NCBI RefSeq assembly: GCF_016239305.1
Contig: NZ_JAEHOQ010000020.1
Location: forward strand, 1-64,000
Direction: 5' to 3'
DNA length: 64,000 nt
Source: Proteus vulgaris
Lineage (GTDB): Bacteria; Pseudomonadota; Gammaproteobacteria; Enterobacterales; Enterobacteriaceae
Shown here: piece by piece, positions 46,767 to 56,846 of the stretch
Layout of the letters: every line of letters begins with the position of its first letter
Numbering within the stretch: position 1 is the first letter of the stretch
The notes under the pieces: model-generated
What the model was told of the DNA's origin: nothing
Database searches by the model: none
Seen by the model: the letters and a program-made list of their open reading frames with translations, nothing else
Made by a program: the position numbers and the translations under genes

Positions 46767-47159
46767 TTATTCTTCGCTATCTACCAGTTCTTGATAACCC
46801 GCGGCATCAAGTAGGTCATCTAATTCGCTTTCATTATTTGCTTTAATGCGAAATAACCAACCTTCTCCGTAAGGTGCGCTGTTTACCAGCTCTGGAGAAC
46901 CATCTAACTCTTCATTTACTGCGATAATCTCACCCGATAATGGTGCGTAAATATCAGACGCCGCCTTTACAGATTCAGCAACAGCACAATCATCACCAAC
47001 AGTCACTTCTCTACCCACATCAGGTAAATCAACAAACACCATGTCACCTAACAGTTCCTGTGCATGCTCAGTAATACCGATTGTGTATTCTCCATTGCCT
47101 TCAGAACGGATCCACTCATGAGATTGCGCGTATTTTAATTCACTAGGTATTTGACTCAT
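46767..47159 (-). CDS. gcvH: Glycine cleavage H-protein
   Basis: A 130-aa lipoyl carrier. The lipoylated lysine lies in [13 protein letters not shown], and GEGWLFRIK is the conserved end. ATG 47159 gives the standard [10 protein letters not shown] start; the frame extends upstream into gcvT but that is not used. Confidence 0.97.
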   Translation of the reverse strand: MSQIPSELKYAQSHEWIRSEGNGEYTIGITEHAQELLGDMVFVDLPDVGREVTVGDDCAVAESVKAASDIYAPLSGEIIAVNEELDGSPELVNSAPYGEGWLFRIKANNESELDDLLDAAGYQELVDSEE

Positions 47160-47193
47160 TGACCTTACTCTCCATTTAAAATAATTGTGCGTG

Positions 47194-48288
47194 TTATACC
47201 AATGCTTTACCTGAGCGAACGAAACCAGGTTTAACAACTTCTACTGGCATTTCACGATTACGCATTAATACAATTGCGCTATCTTTAATACCTGCAGGAA
47301 CTCTTGCTAATGCAATACTAAAGCCTAATGTGGGTGAGAAAGAACCACTTGTAATCACACCTTCTCTTAATTCACCCAAATCATCAGTAAAGTGTACGGC
47401 AGTACCTGCACGTAGCACACCTTTCTCTCGCATAACAAGGCCGACAAGTTTATCTGTGCCTGTTGCGCGTAATTTTTCTAATGCTTCTCGACCAATAAAT
47501 TGACGATCTTCAGGTAACCATGCGATCGTCCATCCCATATTAGCTTCGAGCGGATTAATAGTTTCATCCATCTCTTGGCTATAAAGATTCATTCCAGCTT
47601 CTAAGCGTAATGTATCTCTTGCACCTAATCCGGCAGGTTTAACCCCCACCGCTAATAATTTTTTCCAGAAATCGACAGCTTGGTCTTTTGGCATCGCAAT
47701 TTCATAACCCGCTTCACCGGTATAGCCTGTTGTTGCGATAAACAAGTCATCAATCTCTACGCCATAAAAAGGCTTCATTGCTGAAACAACTTGACGTTGC
47801 TGTTCAGTTAATAAACGTTGAACCTTTTCTTGTGCGTGAGGGCCTTGAACAGCGATCAATGCCAAGTCATCACGAACAGTAATATCAACCACGTAATCTG
47901 AAACATGTTGCTCAATCCATGCCAGATCTTTTTCACGAGTAGCGGAGTTCACCACAAGGCGGTAGAAAGAATCATCAAAGTAATAGACGATAAGATCATC
48001 AATTACACCGCCTGATGCATTAAGCATACCGGTATAAAGCGCCTTACCTTTTTCGGTGAGTTTAGCGATATCATTCGCTAATAAATAACGTAGGAAATCT
48101 TTAACTTGCGAGCCATGTAAGTCAACAATAGTCATATGAGAAACATCAAACATACCAGCATCACGGCGTACATTGTGATGTTCATCTATTTGAGAGCCAT
48201 AATGCAGTGGCATCATCCAACCATGAAAATCGACCATACGAGCACCGCAGGCTACATGCTCATCATACAACGGAGTCTGTTTTGCCAT
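47194..48288 (-). CDS. gcvT: Aminomethyltransferase (glycine cleavage T-protein)
   Basis: A 364-aa T-protein transferring the methylene unit from GcvH to tetrahydrofolate. It opens [22 protein letters not shown], with the folate-site aspartate region in FDVSHM and [19 protein letters not shown] lies before the ATG. First gene of gcvTHP. Confidence 0.97.
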   Translation of the reverse strand: MAKQTPLYDEHVACGARMVDFHGWMMPLHYGSQIDEHHNVRRDAGMFDVSHMTIVDLHGSQVKDFLRYLLANDIAKLTEKGKALYTGMLNASGGVIDDLIVYYFDDSFYRLVVNSATREKDLAWIEQHVSDYVVDITVRDDLALIAVQGPHAQEKVQRLLTEQQRQVVSAMKPFYGVEIDDLFIATTGYTGEAGYEIAMPKDQAVDFWKKLLAVGVKPAGLGARDTLRLEAGMNLYSQEMDETINPLEANMGWTIAWLPEDRQFIGREALEKLRATGTDKLVGLVMREKGVLRAGTAVHFTDDLGELREGVITSGSFSPTLGFSIALARVPAGIKDSAIVLMRNREMPVEVVKPGFVRSGKALV

Positions 48289-48438
48289 TCTTCCCTCTTT
48301 CTACTTTTACTTTAGATTATTTCAGAGAACGCAATTTGTTAAATATAAAATTAAACTTGATTAGAAATCAGCGTATTAATCACGAGTTTAAGTTTATTTT
48401 TAAACATTAATTTAACAAATACGAGCAATTAACGTACA

Positions 48439-48454
48439 ACGCAAACGATACCAT
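48439..48454 (-). promoter_or_regulatory. Candidate PurR box upstream of gcvT
   Basis: ACGCAAACGATACCAT matches the PurR palindrome ACGCAAACGTTTGCGT at about 11-12 of 16, with a perfect left half. The E. coli gcv operon is PurR-repressed. Confidence 0.4.
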
Positions 48455-48627
48455 CCTCTTGAACTTAGCATTGTCAGAAAAAATAAACCATAAGTTAAAA
48501 TAGGGTATTGTGTCTTTCAATCATAATAGAGAGATATGAGTATGCAGAACTAATGATTGCAATTATGCGTATCAGCGCTCATTTTTAGCGAGGAATTCCT
48601 ATAAAAAAGGAGTTAGTGCAAAGAATA

Positions 48628-48667
48628 GACTGAAAAAATAGATTTTTTTAGTTCTATTTCTTCAGTC
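48628..48667. other. Strong hairpin between ubiI and gcvT
   Basis: A 15-bp stem (48628-48642 with 48653-48667) with one mismatch and a 10-base loop, 36 bases past the ubiI stop. No clear T run follows, so it may be a 3'-end stabiliser or a weak terminator. The rest of 48289-48703 shows no gene. Confidence 0.5.
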
Positions 48668-48703
48668 AGATATAAATAAAAGTAATGTGAAATAAGAGAG
48701 GAA

Positions 48704-49939
48704 TTAGATTTTTTCAACTGAAGTGAAATTTTTATCACTTAACCATTCAGGTAAATCAGAAAGCCCCATTGCTTGTTCAAGTAACTTCGGTTTTACGCCC
48801 GGTAAACTATCTGCTAACGAAAGACCGATATCTCGAACCCATTTTTTGACAGGATTGTTACCAGCAAAAAGTTCACGAAATCCCTGCATACTCGCTAACA
48901 TCACGGCTGCTGCGTGTTTGCGACGACGCTCAAATCGTCTCAAATAGAGATATTCACCAAAATCTTTACCTTCTGCTTTTAAGCGACGGATCTCACCAAT
49001 TAACTCTGCAACATCCATAAAACCAAGGTTAACACCTTGTCCAGCTAAAGGATGGATAGTATGTGCCGCATCACCTAATAACGCTAAGCGAGGAGCTGCA
49101 AATTGGCGTGCATAGCGACCAGTTAGCGGTATTGTCATCCGATCACTGATTAATTCACATTGCCCCAAACGCATATCAAATGTCACACCTAATGTGCGCT
49201 CAAATAGGATTTTATCTGCATTTTTGTAGCGTTCAGCAAGATGGCTTGGTAAAGACCAAACAATAGAGCAAGTATGGGGATCAGAAAGGGGTAGAAATGC
49301 CAAAATACCTTCACCATGAAAAACTTGGCGAGCAACATTGTCATGAGGTTGTTCAGTACGAATAGTAGCGACTAATGCATGATGTTCATAATCCCAAAAA
49401 GTCAGCGGAATATCAGCATGTTTACGTAACCATGAATTAGCGCCATCGGCTCCGACAACTAATCTTGCCGTCAACATTTCACCATCATTAAGAGTAATAA
49501 ACGCATCATTTTCACCCCAAACAATACGTTCAATTTGTGTCGATGAATAGAAGGTTATATCACTGTGGCTTTCACATTTTTGCCAAAGCACTTCTCGGAT
49601 AAGATTATTTTCAATAATAGAACCTAAATGGCTGAATCCTTCTTTTTGTGCCGAAAATTCAATACGACCAAAACTATCCTGATCCCAGACTTCCATACCT
49701 TGGTAAGGCGTTGCTCGTAAAGCATTTAAGTTTTCCCAAACACCTAATTTTTTCAGTAACATCTCACTGGCTGTATTAATAGCGGATACCCGTAATGAAA
49801 AATCATCTTGCGGGTGAAAATGTTTCGTTACTGGGTGATTTTCTATTATCGCTATACGTAATCCACACCCGTGTAATCCGCTGGCTAATGCAAGCCCAAC
49901 CATTCCACCACCAGCAATAACAACATCAAATGATTTCAT
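48704..49939 (-). CDS. ubiI: 2-octaprenylphenol hydroxylase UbiI
   Basis: A 411-aa FAD monooxygenase of ubiquinone synthesis (C5 hydroxylation). FAD motifs: GGGMVGLALASGL at the N-terminus, VVGADGANSWLR, and GDAAHTIHPLAGQGVNLG. Order pepP-ubiH-ubiI as in E. coli (visC). It lies 29 bases after ubiH. Confidence 0.95.
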   Translation of the reverse strand: MKSFDVVIAGGGMVGLALASGLHGCGLRIAIIENHPVTKHFHPQDDFSLRVSAINTASEMLLKKLGVWENLNALRATPYQGMEVWDQDSFGRIEFSAQKEGFSHLGSIIENNLIREVLWQKCESHSDITFYSSTQIERIVWGENDAFITLNDGEMLTARLVVGADGANSWLRKHADIPLTFWDYEHHALVATIRTEQPHDNVARQVFHGEGILAFLPLSDPHTCSIVWSLPSHLAERYKNADKILFERTLGVTFDMRLGQCELISDRMTIPLTGRYARQFAAPRLALLGDAAHTIHPLAGQGVNLGFMDVAELIGEIRRLKAEGKDFGEYLYLRRFERRRKHAAAVMLASMQGFRELFAGNNPVKKWVRDIGLSLADSLPGVKPKLLEQAMGLSDLPEWLSDKNFTSVEKI

Positions 49940-49968
49940 AATAAAAGTATCCTAAAAAGCAATTATGC

Positions 49969-51141
49969 TCAGTTTGTCCAACCTAATGTTTGGTGTGCTA
50001 ATTTGTTACGAAGTGTAGGCACTAATTCCATCGTCATTAACCCTAAATTACGGGAAATAATAAGAGGAAAACAATGATTAGCAAACACTTTCACCAACCC
50101 ATCTGTAATAGAAATGGTTTTTTCTCTGTCTTGCTGGCGAAGTTGCTGGTATTGAGAGAGTACTCGATAACTACCAATATCTTTATTGGTGTTAATCGCT
50201 TGAGTAAGCGTATTTGCCAACGTCATCACATCACGTAAACCAAGGTTAAAACCTTGTCCTGCAATAGGATGGAGTGTTTGTGATGCATTGCCTACTAAGG
50301 CTAAACGGTGACTAATAATTTGGTTGGCTTTTTGTAGTGCTAAAGGATAGCTATTTCGTTTACCGATATGTTCGATTTTTCCTAAACGCCAGCCAAAGTC
50401 ACGTTGTAAATGCGCGATAGTTGTTTCATCATCCCACTGTGAAATTTCATCCCATCTCTCAATCGGATGACACCACACTAATGAGCTACGCCCTTCACTC
50501 ATCGGTAGCATTGCTAATGGGCCAAATTCAGTAAAACGCTCAAAGGCTTTTCCCTCTGGGTCTATTTCTGTTTTGACATTAGCAATTACAGCGACTTGAT
50601 GATAAGGCTCACGTTGCCATTGAATATGGCATTGGTGGCCTATAGGCGAGTTTGTACCGTCTGCCGCAATCAGTAAATCACCTGTTAATTGCGTACCATT
50701 ATCGAGCGTTACCTCAACACAATCTACATTACGCTGAACTTGTTCAACTTTAGCGGGGCAATAAAGCGTGATATTAGATTGCTTTTTTAGCTTGGCAAAG
50801 AGTTGTCGTCCTGCGTCATGCAACTCAATTACATAACCAAGTGCAGATATATCATAGTCTTGCGCATGAATATTAACAAAACCACAATGGCCTCTATCTG
50901 AGACATGAACGTGATTAATGGGGGTAACAAAAGGTTTTAATATTGACCAAAGCCCAATTTGTGATAACCGCTTTGCTGTTCCATGGGCTAATGCAATCGC
51001 TCTTGCATCAAATCCAGGGTGCCCATTATCAGGCTCTCTTGCTTCAATTAACGAAATTGAAATATTGCCTTTGTTTAATGCGGAAAGTGCTAGTGCTAAT
51101 GTTGCACCTGCCATTCCACCACCCACAATAATCACATTCAT
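49969..51141 (-). CDS. ubiH: 2-octaprenyl-6-methoxyphenol hydroxylase UbiH
   Basis: A 390-aa FAD monooxygenase paralogous to UbiI, acting at C1 of the ubiquinone ring. Motifs: VGGGMAGATLALAL, DLLIAADGTNS and GNASQTLHPIAGQGFNLG. It follows pepP by 13 bases. Confidence 0.95.
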   Translation of the reverse strand: MNVIIVGGGMAGATLALALSALNKGNISISLIEAREPDNGHPGFDARAIALAHGTAKRLSQIGLWSILKPFVTPINHVHVSDRGHCGFVNIHAQDYDISALGYVIELHDAGRQLFAKLKKQSNITLYCPAKVEQVQRNVDCVEVTLDNGTQLTGDLLIAADGTNSPIGHQCHIQWQREPYHQVAVIANVKTEIDPEGKAFERFTEFGPLAMLPMSEGRSSLVWCHPIERWDEISQWDDETTIAHLQRDFGWRLGKIEHIGKRNSYPLALQKANQIISHRLALVGNASQTLHPIAGQGFNLGLRDVMTLANTLTQAINTNKDIGSYRVLSQYQQLRQQDREKTISITDGLVKVFANHCFPLIISRNLGLMTMELVPTLRNKLAHQTLGWTN

Positions 51142-51154
51142 ACTGATTTTAGCC

Positions 51155-52465
51155 TTAAATTTTTCCTGCCATCAGAGCTTCAATTTCATCAGGATCTTTA
51201 ACAACAGATGCCGTTAAGTTCTCATTACCCGTTTCAGTAATAACAATGTCATCTTCAATACGAATACCGATACCGCGATACTCTAGTGGTACATCAGCAT
51301 CTGGTGCGATATATAGCCCCGGTTCGATAGTCAGTACCATGCCTGGCTCTAAAATACGGTCACGATCTGTTCCATAATGTCCAACATCATGAACATCAAG
51401 GCCTAACCAGTGGCTTAGGCTATGCATAAAGAAACGCTGATAGGCTTTTGTTTCAATAAGATGTTCGATTTCACCGTGCATAATGCCCAGTTTAACCAGT
51501 CCTTCAACCATGATATACACGACATGCTCTGTGACTTCTTTGATGCTTGTACCAGGTTTGTACAATTCTAAAGACACATTAATAGATTTTAAGACAATGT
51601 CATAAATTTCACGTTGTTGACGGCTAAATTTACCATTAACAGGGAAAGTACGAGTGATATCACCGGCATAGCCTTCATATTCACAACCTGCATCAATGAG
51701 TACTAAATCCCCATCACGCATTTTGGTTTCATTCTCGGTATAGTGAAGAATACAACCATTATCACCACTACCTACAATACTGTTATAAGAAGGAAAACGG
51801 GCACCGTGAGAAACGAACTCATGTTCTATCTCACCTTGAAGCTGATATTCATACATACCTGGCTGACATTTTTGCATCGCTCGTGTATGTGCTAACGCTG
51901 TAATTTTTCCCGCCTTACGCAGTAATTCAAGTTCAAAATCAGATTTAAATAAACGTTGCTCATGAACGATAGGACGCCAATCAATAATAGTTTGAGGCGC
52001 TTTTAAATTCCGACGAGAACCTTTTCTTAAGGTTTCTAATGCATTAAAAACGATTTCATCAGCAAACGCATACTCGCCCTGAGCATGATAAACAACATCT
52101 AACCCGTTTAATAATTGGTAAAGTTGCTCACCAACATCTTCATAAGGAAGTGCCTTATCAACACCTAATTTTTCAGGCGCGGCTTCTTGCCCAAGGCGAC
52201 GACCAAACCAGATTTCAGCCGTTAAATCTCTTACACGATTAAAGAGCACACTATGGTTATGTGTTTCATCACTCTTAATCAGCACAAGGATCGCTTCAGG
52301 CTCACTGAAACCCGTTAGATAAAGGAAATCACTATGCTGGCGATAAGGATACTCACTATCAGCATTACGTTGCGCTGGTGGTGCGGCAAAAAAGATAGCT
52401 GCACTCGCTGGCTTCATTTGAGCTAATAATGCCTGACGACGGGATAAAAATTCTTGCTTATTCAT
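51155..52465 (-). CDS. pepP: Xaa-Pro aminopeptidase PepP
   Basis: A 436-aa manganese aminopeptidase P. Metal ligands are visible: D in LIDAGCEYEGYAGD, D of DITRTF, H in HSLSHWLGLDVHD, E in LTIEPGLYI and E in GIRIEDD. It removes N-terminal residues before proline. ATG 52465 has AGGAG five bases upstream. Follows ygfB. Confidence 0.96.
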   Translation of the reverse strand: MNKQEFLSRRQALLAQMKPASAAIFFAAPPAQRNADSEYPYRQHSDFLYLTGFSEPEAILVLIKSDETHNHSVLFNRVRDLTAEIWFGRRLGQEAAPEKLGVDKALPYEDVGEQLYQLLNGLDVVYHAQGEYAFADEIVFNALETLRKGSRRNLKAPQTIIDWRPIVHEQRLFKSDFELELLRKAGKITALAHTRAMQKCQPGMYEYQLQGEIEHEFVSHGARFPSYNSIVGSGDNGCILHYTENETKMRDGDLVLIDAGCEYEGYAGDITRTFPVNGKFSRQQREIYDIVLKSINVSLELYKPGTSIKEVTEHVVYIMVEGLVKLGIMHGEIEHLIETKAYQRFFMHSLSHWLGLDVHDVGHYGTDRDRILEPGMVLTIEPGLYIAPDADVPLEYRGIGIRIEDDIVITETGNENLTASVVKDPDEIEALMAGKI

Positions 52466-52516
52466 ACCCACTCCTGTCTTTCGTTTATCTTTATGATTAT
52501 CTAATGAATGATGCCA

Positions 52517-53095
52517 TTAATGTAGTATACGTTGCTCATTTTGTTCACTATTTCCTTTGTCTTTTGGTGCGACAAAAGTAATATAACAAAGTTGAACAGA
52601 CACTTTCACATATTCGCTGACTTCTTCTAACGCATCCTCAAGTTCTTCTTGGTTTTCATCTTCTTCATAACCTAGCGCACCAATATTACGCAAATCGGTG
52701 ATAACTTCAGTCAACTCTTTATGTTCAGATAACTTAGGTTGTGCAACCCCCAAACCTAAAAGAAAGTGATTAACCCACCCAGCAAGGGCATCTGCTCTTG
52801 GAAAAATGGATTCAGATTCGTCAGGAACTAACATCGAGAAGTTAAATACACTGTCATCAAGTTGTTCGTAAGTAATATGATAAAGCTCTTCGAGTGGGTC
52901 TGATAACGTTTTAGGAAAAGCTAAACCTTCATTGGTTAAATCATGCAATAAGGTTTTCCAACTGCTATCGCGCACAGCGCCACAAATAAATCCTGTAATC
53001 AATCCGTGCATTTCAGCCGCCGTTAAAGGCACAGTATGCTGCTGTAATAAAGCATCGATAGATTGATAATTTGGTAATGTGTTTTGTTTTGACAT
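52517..53095 (-). CDS. ygfB: YgfB-family protein (UPF0149)
   Basis: A 192-aa helical protein of UPF0149: LTAAEMHGLITGFICGA near residue 24-40 and WVNHFLLGLG in the middle, with an acidic C-terminal region. Heads the ygfB-pepP-ubiH-ubiI operon. Function not settled. Confidence 0.93.
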   Translation of the reverse strand: MSKQNTLPNYQSIDALLQQHTVPLTAAEMHGLITGFICGAVRDSSWKTLLHDLTNEGLAFPKTLSDPLEELYHITYEQLDDSVFNFSMLVPDESESIFPRADALAGWVNHFLLGLGVAQPKLSEHKELTEVITDLRNIGALGYEEDENQEELEDALEEVSEYVKVSVQLCYITFVAPKDKGNSEQNEQRILH

Positions 53096-53271
53096 AAGAA
53101 TAAACGTCGCATTTAGGGGAATAGTTCAAGATATGCTACCATCAATAGAAGTCGCTGTACCAGTTAAGCCATGTTAATCATTGGAATTTTTGTAGTAATA
53201 GCGTTTAATACAGCGCTATAACCGTATACACTACTCAACACGTAGCACAGATTTTATGTCAGGAAGGAATC

Positions 53272-53601
53272 ATGTCCGCACAACCCGTTGAACTTCAAAT
53301 TTTTGGGCGCTCATTACGTGTCAATTGCCCACCAGAACAAAAAGATGCTTTACTGGCTTCTGCTGCTGAACTTGAACAACGATTACAAGATCTCAAAGAA
53401 CGCAGTGGTGTTTCCAATACAGAGCACTTAATTTTTATCGTGGCATTAAATATGAGTCATGAGTTGGCAGAAGAAAAGTTAAAAACTAGAGATTATGCCT
53501 ACAACATGGAAGAGAAGATAAAAATGCTGCAACAATCTATTGAACAAGCTTTACACGATCAAGGCAAGCATCATGATCGCACTTTTTCAACTGCGAAGTA
53601 G
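53272..53601 (+). CDS. zapA: Cell division protein ZapA
   Basis: A 109-aa ZapA that crosslinks FtsZ filaments. N-terminal [18 protein letters not shown] and the long C-terminal coiled coil. AGGAAGGA before the ATG. Divergent from ygfB and followed by 6S RNA as in E. coli. Confidence 0.95.
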   Translation: MSAQPVELQIFGRSLRVNCPPEQKDALLASAAELEQRLQDLKERSGVSNTEHLIFIVALNMSHELAEEKLKTRDYAYNMEEKIKMLQQSIEQALHDQGKHHDRTFSTAK

Positions 53602-53711
53602 ATTTGTTCAGAAAGCATGCGTACGCCACGAAATTCACAGATAATAGGTTGCTTTCTACAATTAAAATAATACAATAGTTCATAGATAAGGTGCTTAACA
53701 GCATCCACCAA

Positions 53712-53895
53712 ATTTCTCTGAGATGTTTGCCAGTGGGCCAGTCCCCTGAGCCGATATTCGAAACACATAGAACGTGGTGATCTGTTACTTGTGAGCATAC
53801 CTGATTCGTTCAGGCAGCCTAATGGTAACAACACTATGTTCACCTTGGACCATGGGTTCAAGGGTTACAGCCTACGGCGGCATCTTGGAGACCTC
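53712..53895 (+). ncRNA. ssrS: 6S RNA
   Basis: About 184 nt that follow E. coli 6S RNA closely at both ends (ATTTCTCTGAGATGTT, GGGCCAGTCCCCTGAGCCG; TTCAAGGGTTACAGCCT, GCGGCATCTTGGAGA). The ends pair to give the long stem with the central bubble that mimics an open promoter and binds RNA polymerase-sigma70. Lies between zapA and ygfA, the conserved position. The 3' end is approximate. Confidence 0.95.
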
Positions 53896-54067
53896 TACTA
53901 AAGTTCTGAATACTAGGTATTTTATAAATACTTAATATTTAGAACTTTTTTTATGCCTCTAATTCCTGAATTCTTCAACTTCCTCGCATTCTTACCTCTA
54001 AAGTGTGATAAATTGACTAAAATGATAATTCCCACTTAATGCCAACTACTTATTGATGGATTGATGA

Positions 54068-54661
54068 ATGACTCAGACGTTACTGTTTCAACAAAGAGAT
54101 GAAATACGTAAAGCAATTCGCCAAAAACGACGTTTACTCACATCACAACAGCAGCAACAAGCAGCTCATCAATTATGTGAACGTGTTCTCAGTCATCCCA
54201 AAGTCCAACACGCACACACCCTTGCCTTATTTCTCTCTTTTGATGGTGAAATTGATACATTACCTTTGATTTCACAATTATGGGCAATGAAGAAACAGAT
54301 TTGTTTACCCGTTTTGCACCCTTTTCATCGCTACCATCTTCTCTTTTTGCGTTATACACCAACCACTGTTTTAGTGAAAAATCGCTTTGCAATTTCAGAA
54401 CCACCTTTAAATGTGAATGCAGTTATTCCTCCATATGACATTGATATTATTTTTACACCCTTAGTGGCTTTTGATGCCCAAGGCCAACGATTAGGTATGG
54501 GAGGTGGTTTTTACGATAGAACGCTAGAAAACTGGCAACAAAAATCATTTTATCCAATAGGGCTTGCTCATACTTGCCAACAAGTTGAACATCTCCCCAT
54601 TGCAAATTGGGATGTTCCATTACCTGAAATCATCACTCCAGAAAAAATATGGCATTTTTAA
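54068..54661 (+). CDS. ygfA: 5-formyltetrahydrofolate cyclo-ligase
   Basis: A 197-aa cyclo-ligase: N-terminal IRKAIRQKRR, FLSFDGEIDT and the ATP/folate-binding RLGMGGGFYDR. It recycles 5-formyl-THF and is linked to persister formation in E. coli. Downstream of 6S RNA and probably co-transcribed. Confidence 0.94.
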   Translation: MTQTLLFQQRDEIRKAIRQKRRLLTSQQQQQAAHQLCERVLSHPKVQHAHTLALFLSFDGEIDTLPLISQLWAMKKQICLPVLHPFHRYHLLFLRYTPTTVLVKNRFAISEPPLNVNAVIPPYDIDIIFTPLVAFDAQGQRLGMGGGFYDRTLENWQQKSFYPIGLAHTCQQVEHLPIANWDVPLPEIITPEKIWHF

Positions 54662-54783
54662 TATTCTGAATAACTCATTTTAAAACACCGAATATTATCT
54701 GTGTTTTTTTATATTTTTTATTTTAGAAAAAACTTTAAATACCTTTTTATATTCACAATCAATCTAAAGGTGTTTTTATTTAA

Positions 54784-56844
54784 ATGAAGAATGAAAAAGA
54801 TATTCATCTTATAAAATGCATTAATATTATTATCAACCTAACTAAAAACAAAGAAATAGAAATAAAAAACAACCACACTATAAAATATTTAGAAAAAGAA
54901 TATAGGTTTAAATTAAAAGAAATAAAACCATCAATTATATTTAAAAAACAACTTAATCATAAAATTATTTTTTACGATAAAAATGAACACTTATTTATAT
55001 TATTAAAACAAAGTGAAAATGATTTTCTTATTTATAATTATCAAACTCATAAAACAGCGATAGTTAATAGAGATAAAATTATTAAAATAAGTATAAAACA
55101 TGCTTACTATCTTGATTTTAAGGCACAATACCATTTTGACATCAGTTGGTTCTTTCCTATGTTTATACGATACAAAGCTATTTTTTATCGTATTTTATTC
55201 TATTCATTAGTATTACAATTATTATCTTTAGCTAGCCCTTTAGTTACACAAATTATTATGGACAAAGTAATTATAAATCAAGCATCATCAACACTTAATG
55301 TATTAGTGATTGGATTGATCTTTATTGCCATCTCAGAAGGGATATTGAAAGGCATTAGAGAATATATGTATCATCATACCGCAAATAAAATTGATATTGG
55401 CTTAAGTTTAAAAATGGCTAATCATTTATTAAAATTACCCATAGGTTACTTTAAGTCTCGACAAACAGGGATCATTGTAACGCGAGTAAAAGAATTAGAT
55501 ATTATTAGAGACTTTATCACCAATACATTATTAATGTTATTTATCGATTTTTCTTTTATCTTTATATTTATCTTTGTTATGGCAATTTTATCGATAAAGT
55601 TAACATTATTTTTTATAGTAACCATTCCTCTTTATTTTATTTTAGCCAAATTGCTTGCCCCGAAAATAGAATTAGCCGTTCAACAGCTTTATCAAAAAAT
55701 AGCTACCAATACAGCATTTCTTACCGAAAATTTAAGTGGCATCGAAACCATTAAAAGCCTTTCTCTGGAGCCTCGATTTACACAACAGTGGCATACACAA
55801 ATTCATCAGCTTACCTGTGAAAATTTAACACTCCAGAGTATAGACTCACTCTCTCGCTTTATTGTGCTATTTATCAATAAAACAACAACTGCATTACTAT
55901 TATGGCTAGGTGCTTATGAAGTTATTTCACACTCAATGACAATTGGTCAATTGATTGCCTTTATTATGCTACTAGGATATTGCCTACAACCTTTAGCTGT
56001 AGCTATTGATGTTTGGGGTAAATATATCAGAACAAAAACAGCCATTTATAATTTACAAGATATTCTTAACCTGCCTACTGAGCTAAATACCACAGGATCA
56101 AACACCAAACTTCAAGGTGAAATTACGTTTGATAACGTAAGTTTCTGTTATCAAAATAATACGCCGTCTATTTTACGCAATATTTCATTACAGATAAAAA
56201 AACATGAAGTTATTGGTATTGTGGGAACATCCGGTTCGGGAAAAAGTACCTTAGCACGTCTGATTTCTGGTCTTTATACACCACAATCAGGCTGTATAAA
56301 ATTTGATAATATTCCACTGTCACAACTTCATTTAAAGTGTGTACGCCAACAAATTGGCTTTGTACTACAAGAAAATTTTTTATTTCACTTAACGATTTTT
56401 GACAATATTAAACTGATGCACCCACAAGCTTCTTTAGAAGAAGTTATTGATGTTGCAAAAATCGCAGGCGCACATGAGTTTATTTTAAAATTACCATTGG
56501 GATATGACACCTTGATCACAGAGGGGGGAACCTCTTTATCAGGAGGGCAACGTCAACGTATTGCTATTGCTAGAGCCTTATTAACTTCACCTAAAATTTT
56601 GATCTTTGATGAAGCCACCAGCGCTTTAGATGATGATTCTCAAGCAATTATTCAAAATAATCTTCCACTTATCACACAAAATAAAACCGTAATTATCATT
56701 GCCCATCGTCTTTCAACAATACGAAATTGTCATCGTATTATTGTATTAAATGAGGGGCAAATTGTGGAGGAAGGAAAACACGACGCTTTAATTAAAAATA
56801 ACGGTGATTACAAAAAACTTTGGCAAATTCAACAAGGATGTTGA
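54784..56844 (+). CDS. Type I secretion ABC transporter (RtxB-like)
   Basis: A 686-aa HlyB-class transporter: an N-terminal degenerate C39 peptidase-like domain (about 1-120) lacking a catalytic cysteine, a membrane domain (about 130-420) and an ATPase. Walker A GTSGSGKS (481-488), LSGGQ (585-589), Walker B ILIFDE (605-610) and the switch histidine (641) are intact. First of a B-D-E set with an HlyD-type adaptor and a second ABC ATPase, as in MARTX toxin exporters. The first 350 bases are extremely AT-rich. No toxin, acyltransferase or TolC gene is nearby. Confidence 0.9.
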   Translation: MKNEKDIHLIKCINIIINLTKNKEIEIKNNHTIKYLEKEYRFKLKEIKPSIIFKKQLNHKIIFYDKNEHLFILLKQSENDFLIYNYQTHKTAIVNRDKIIKISIKHAYYLDFKAQYHFDISWFFPMFIRYKAIFYRILFYSLVLQLLSLASPLVTQIIMDKVIINQASSTLNVLVIGLIFIAISEGILKGIREYMYHHTANKIDIGLSLKMANHLLKLPIGYFKSRQTGIIVTRVKELDIIRDFITNTLLMLFIDFSFIFIFIFVMAILSIKLTLFFIVTIPLYFILAKLLAPKIELAVQQLYQKIATNTAFLTENLSGIETIKSLSLEPRFTQQWHTQIHQLTCENLTLQSIDSLSRFIVLFINKTTTALLLWLGAYEVISHSMTIGQLIAFIMLLGYCLQPLAVAIDVWGKYIRTKTAIYNLQDILNLPTELNTTGSNTKLQGEITFDNVSFCYQNNTPSILRNISLQIKKHEVIGIVGTSGSGKSTLARLISGLYTPQSGCIKFDNIPLSQLHLKCVRQQIGFVLQENFLFHLTIFDNIKLMHPQASLEEVIDVAKIAGAHEFILKLPLGYDTLITEGGTSLSGGQRQRIAIARALLTSPKILIFDEATSALDDDSQAIIQNNLPLITQNKTVIIIAHRLSTIRNCHRIIVLNEGQIVEEGKHDALIKNNGDYKKLWQIQQGC

Positions 56845-56846
56845 GC

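Noticed and set aside
53571..53861. 96-codon minus-strand ORF
   Set aside because: It is antisense to 6S RNA; conserved RNA structure explains the sequence.
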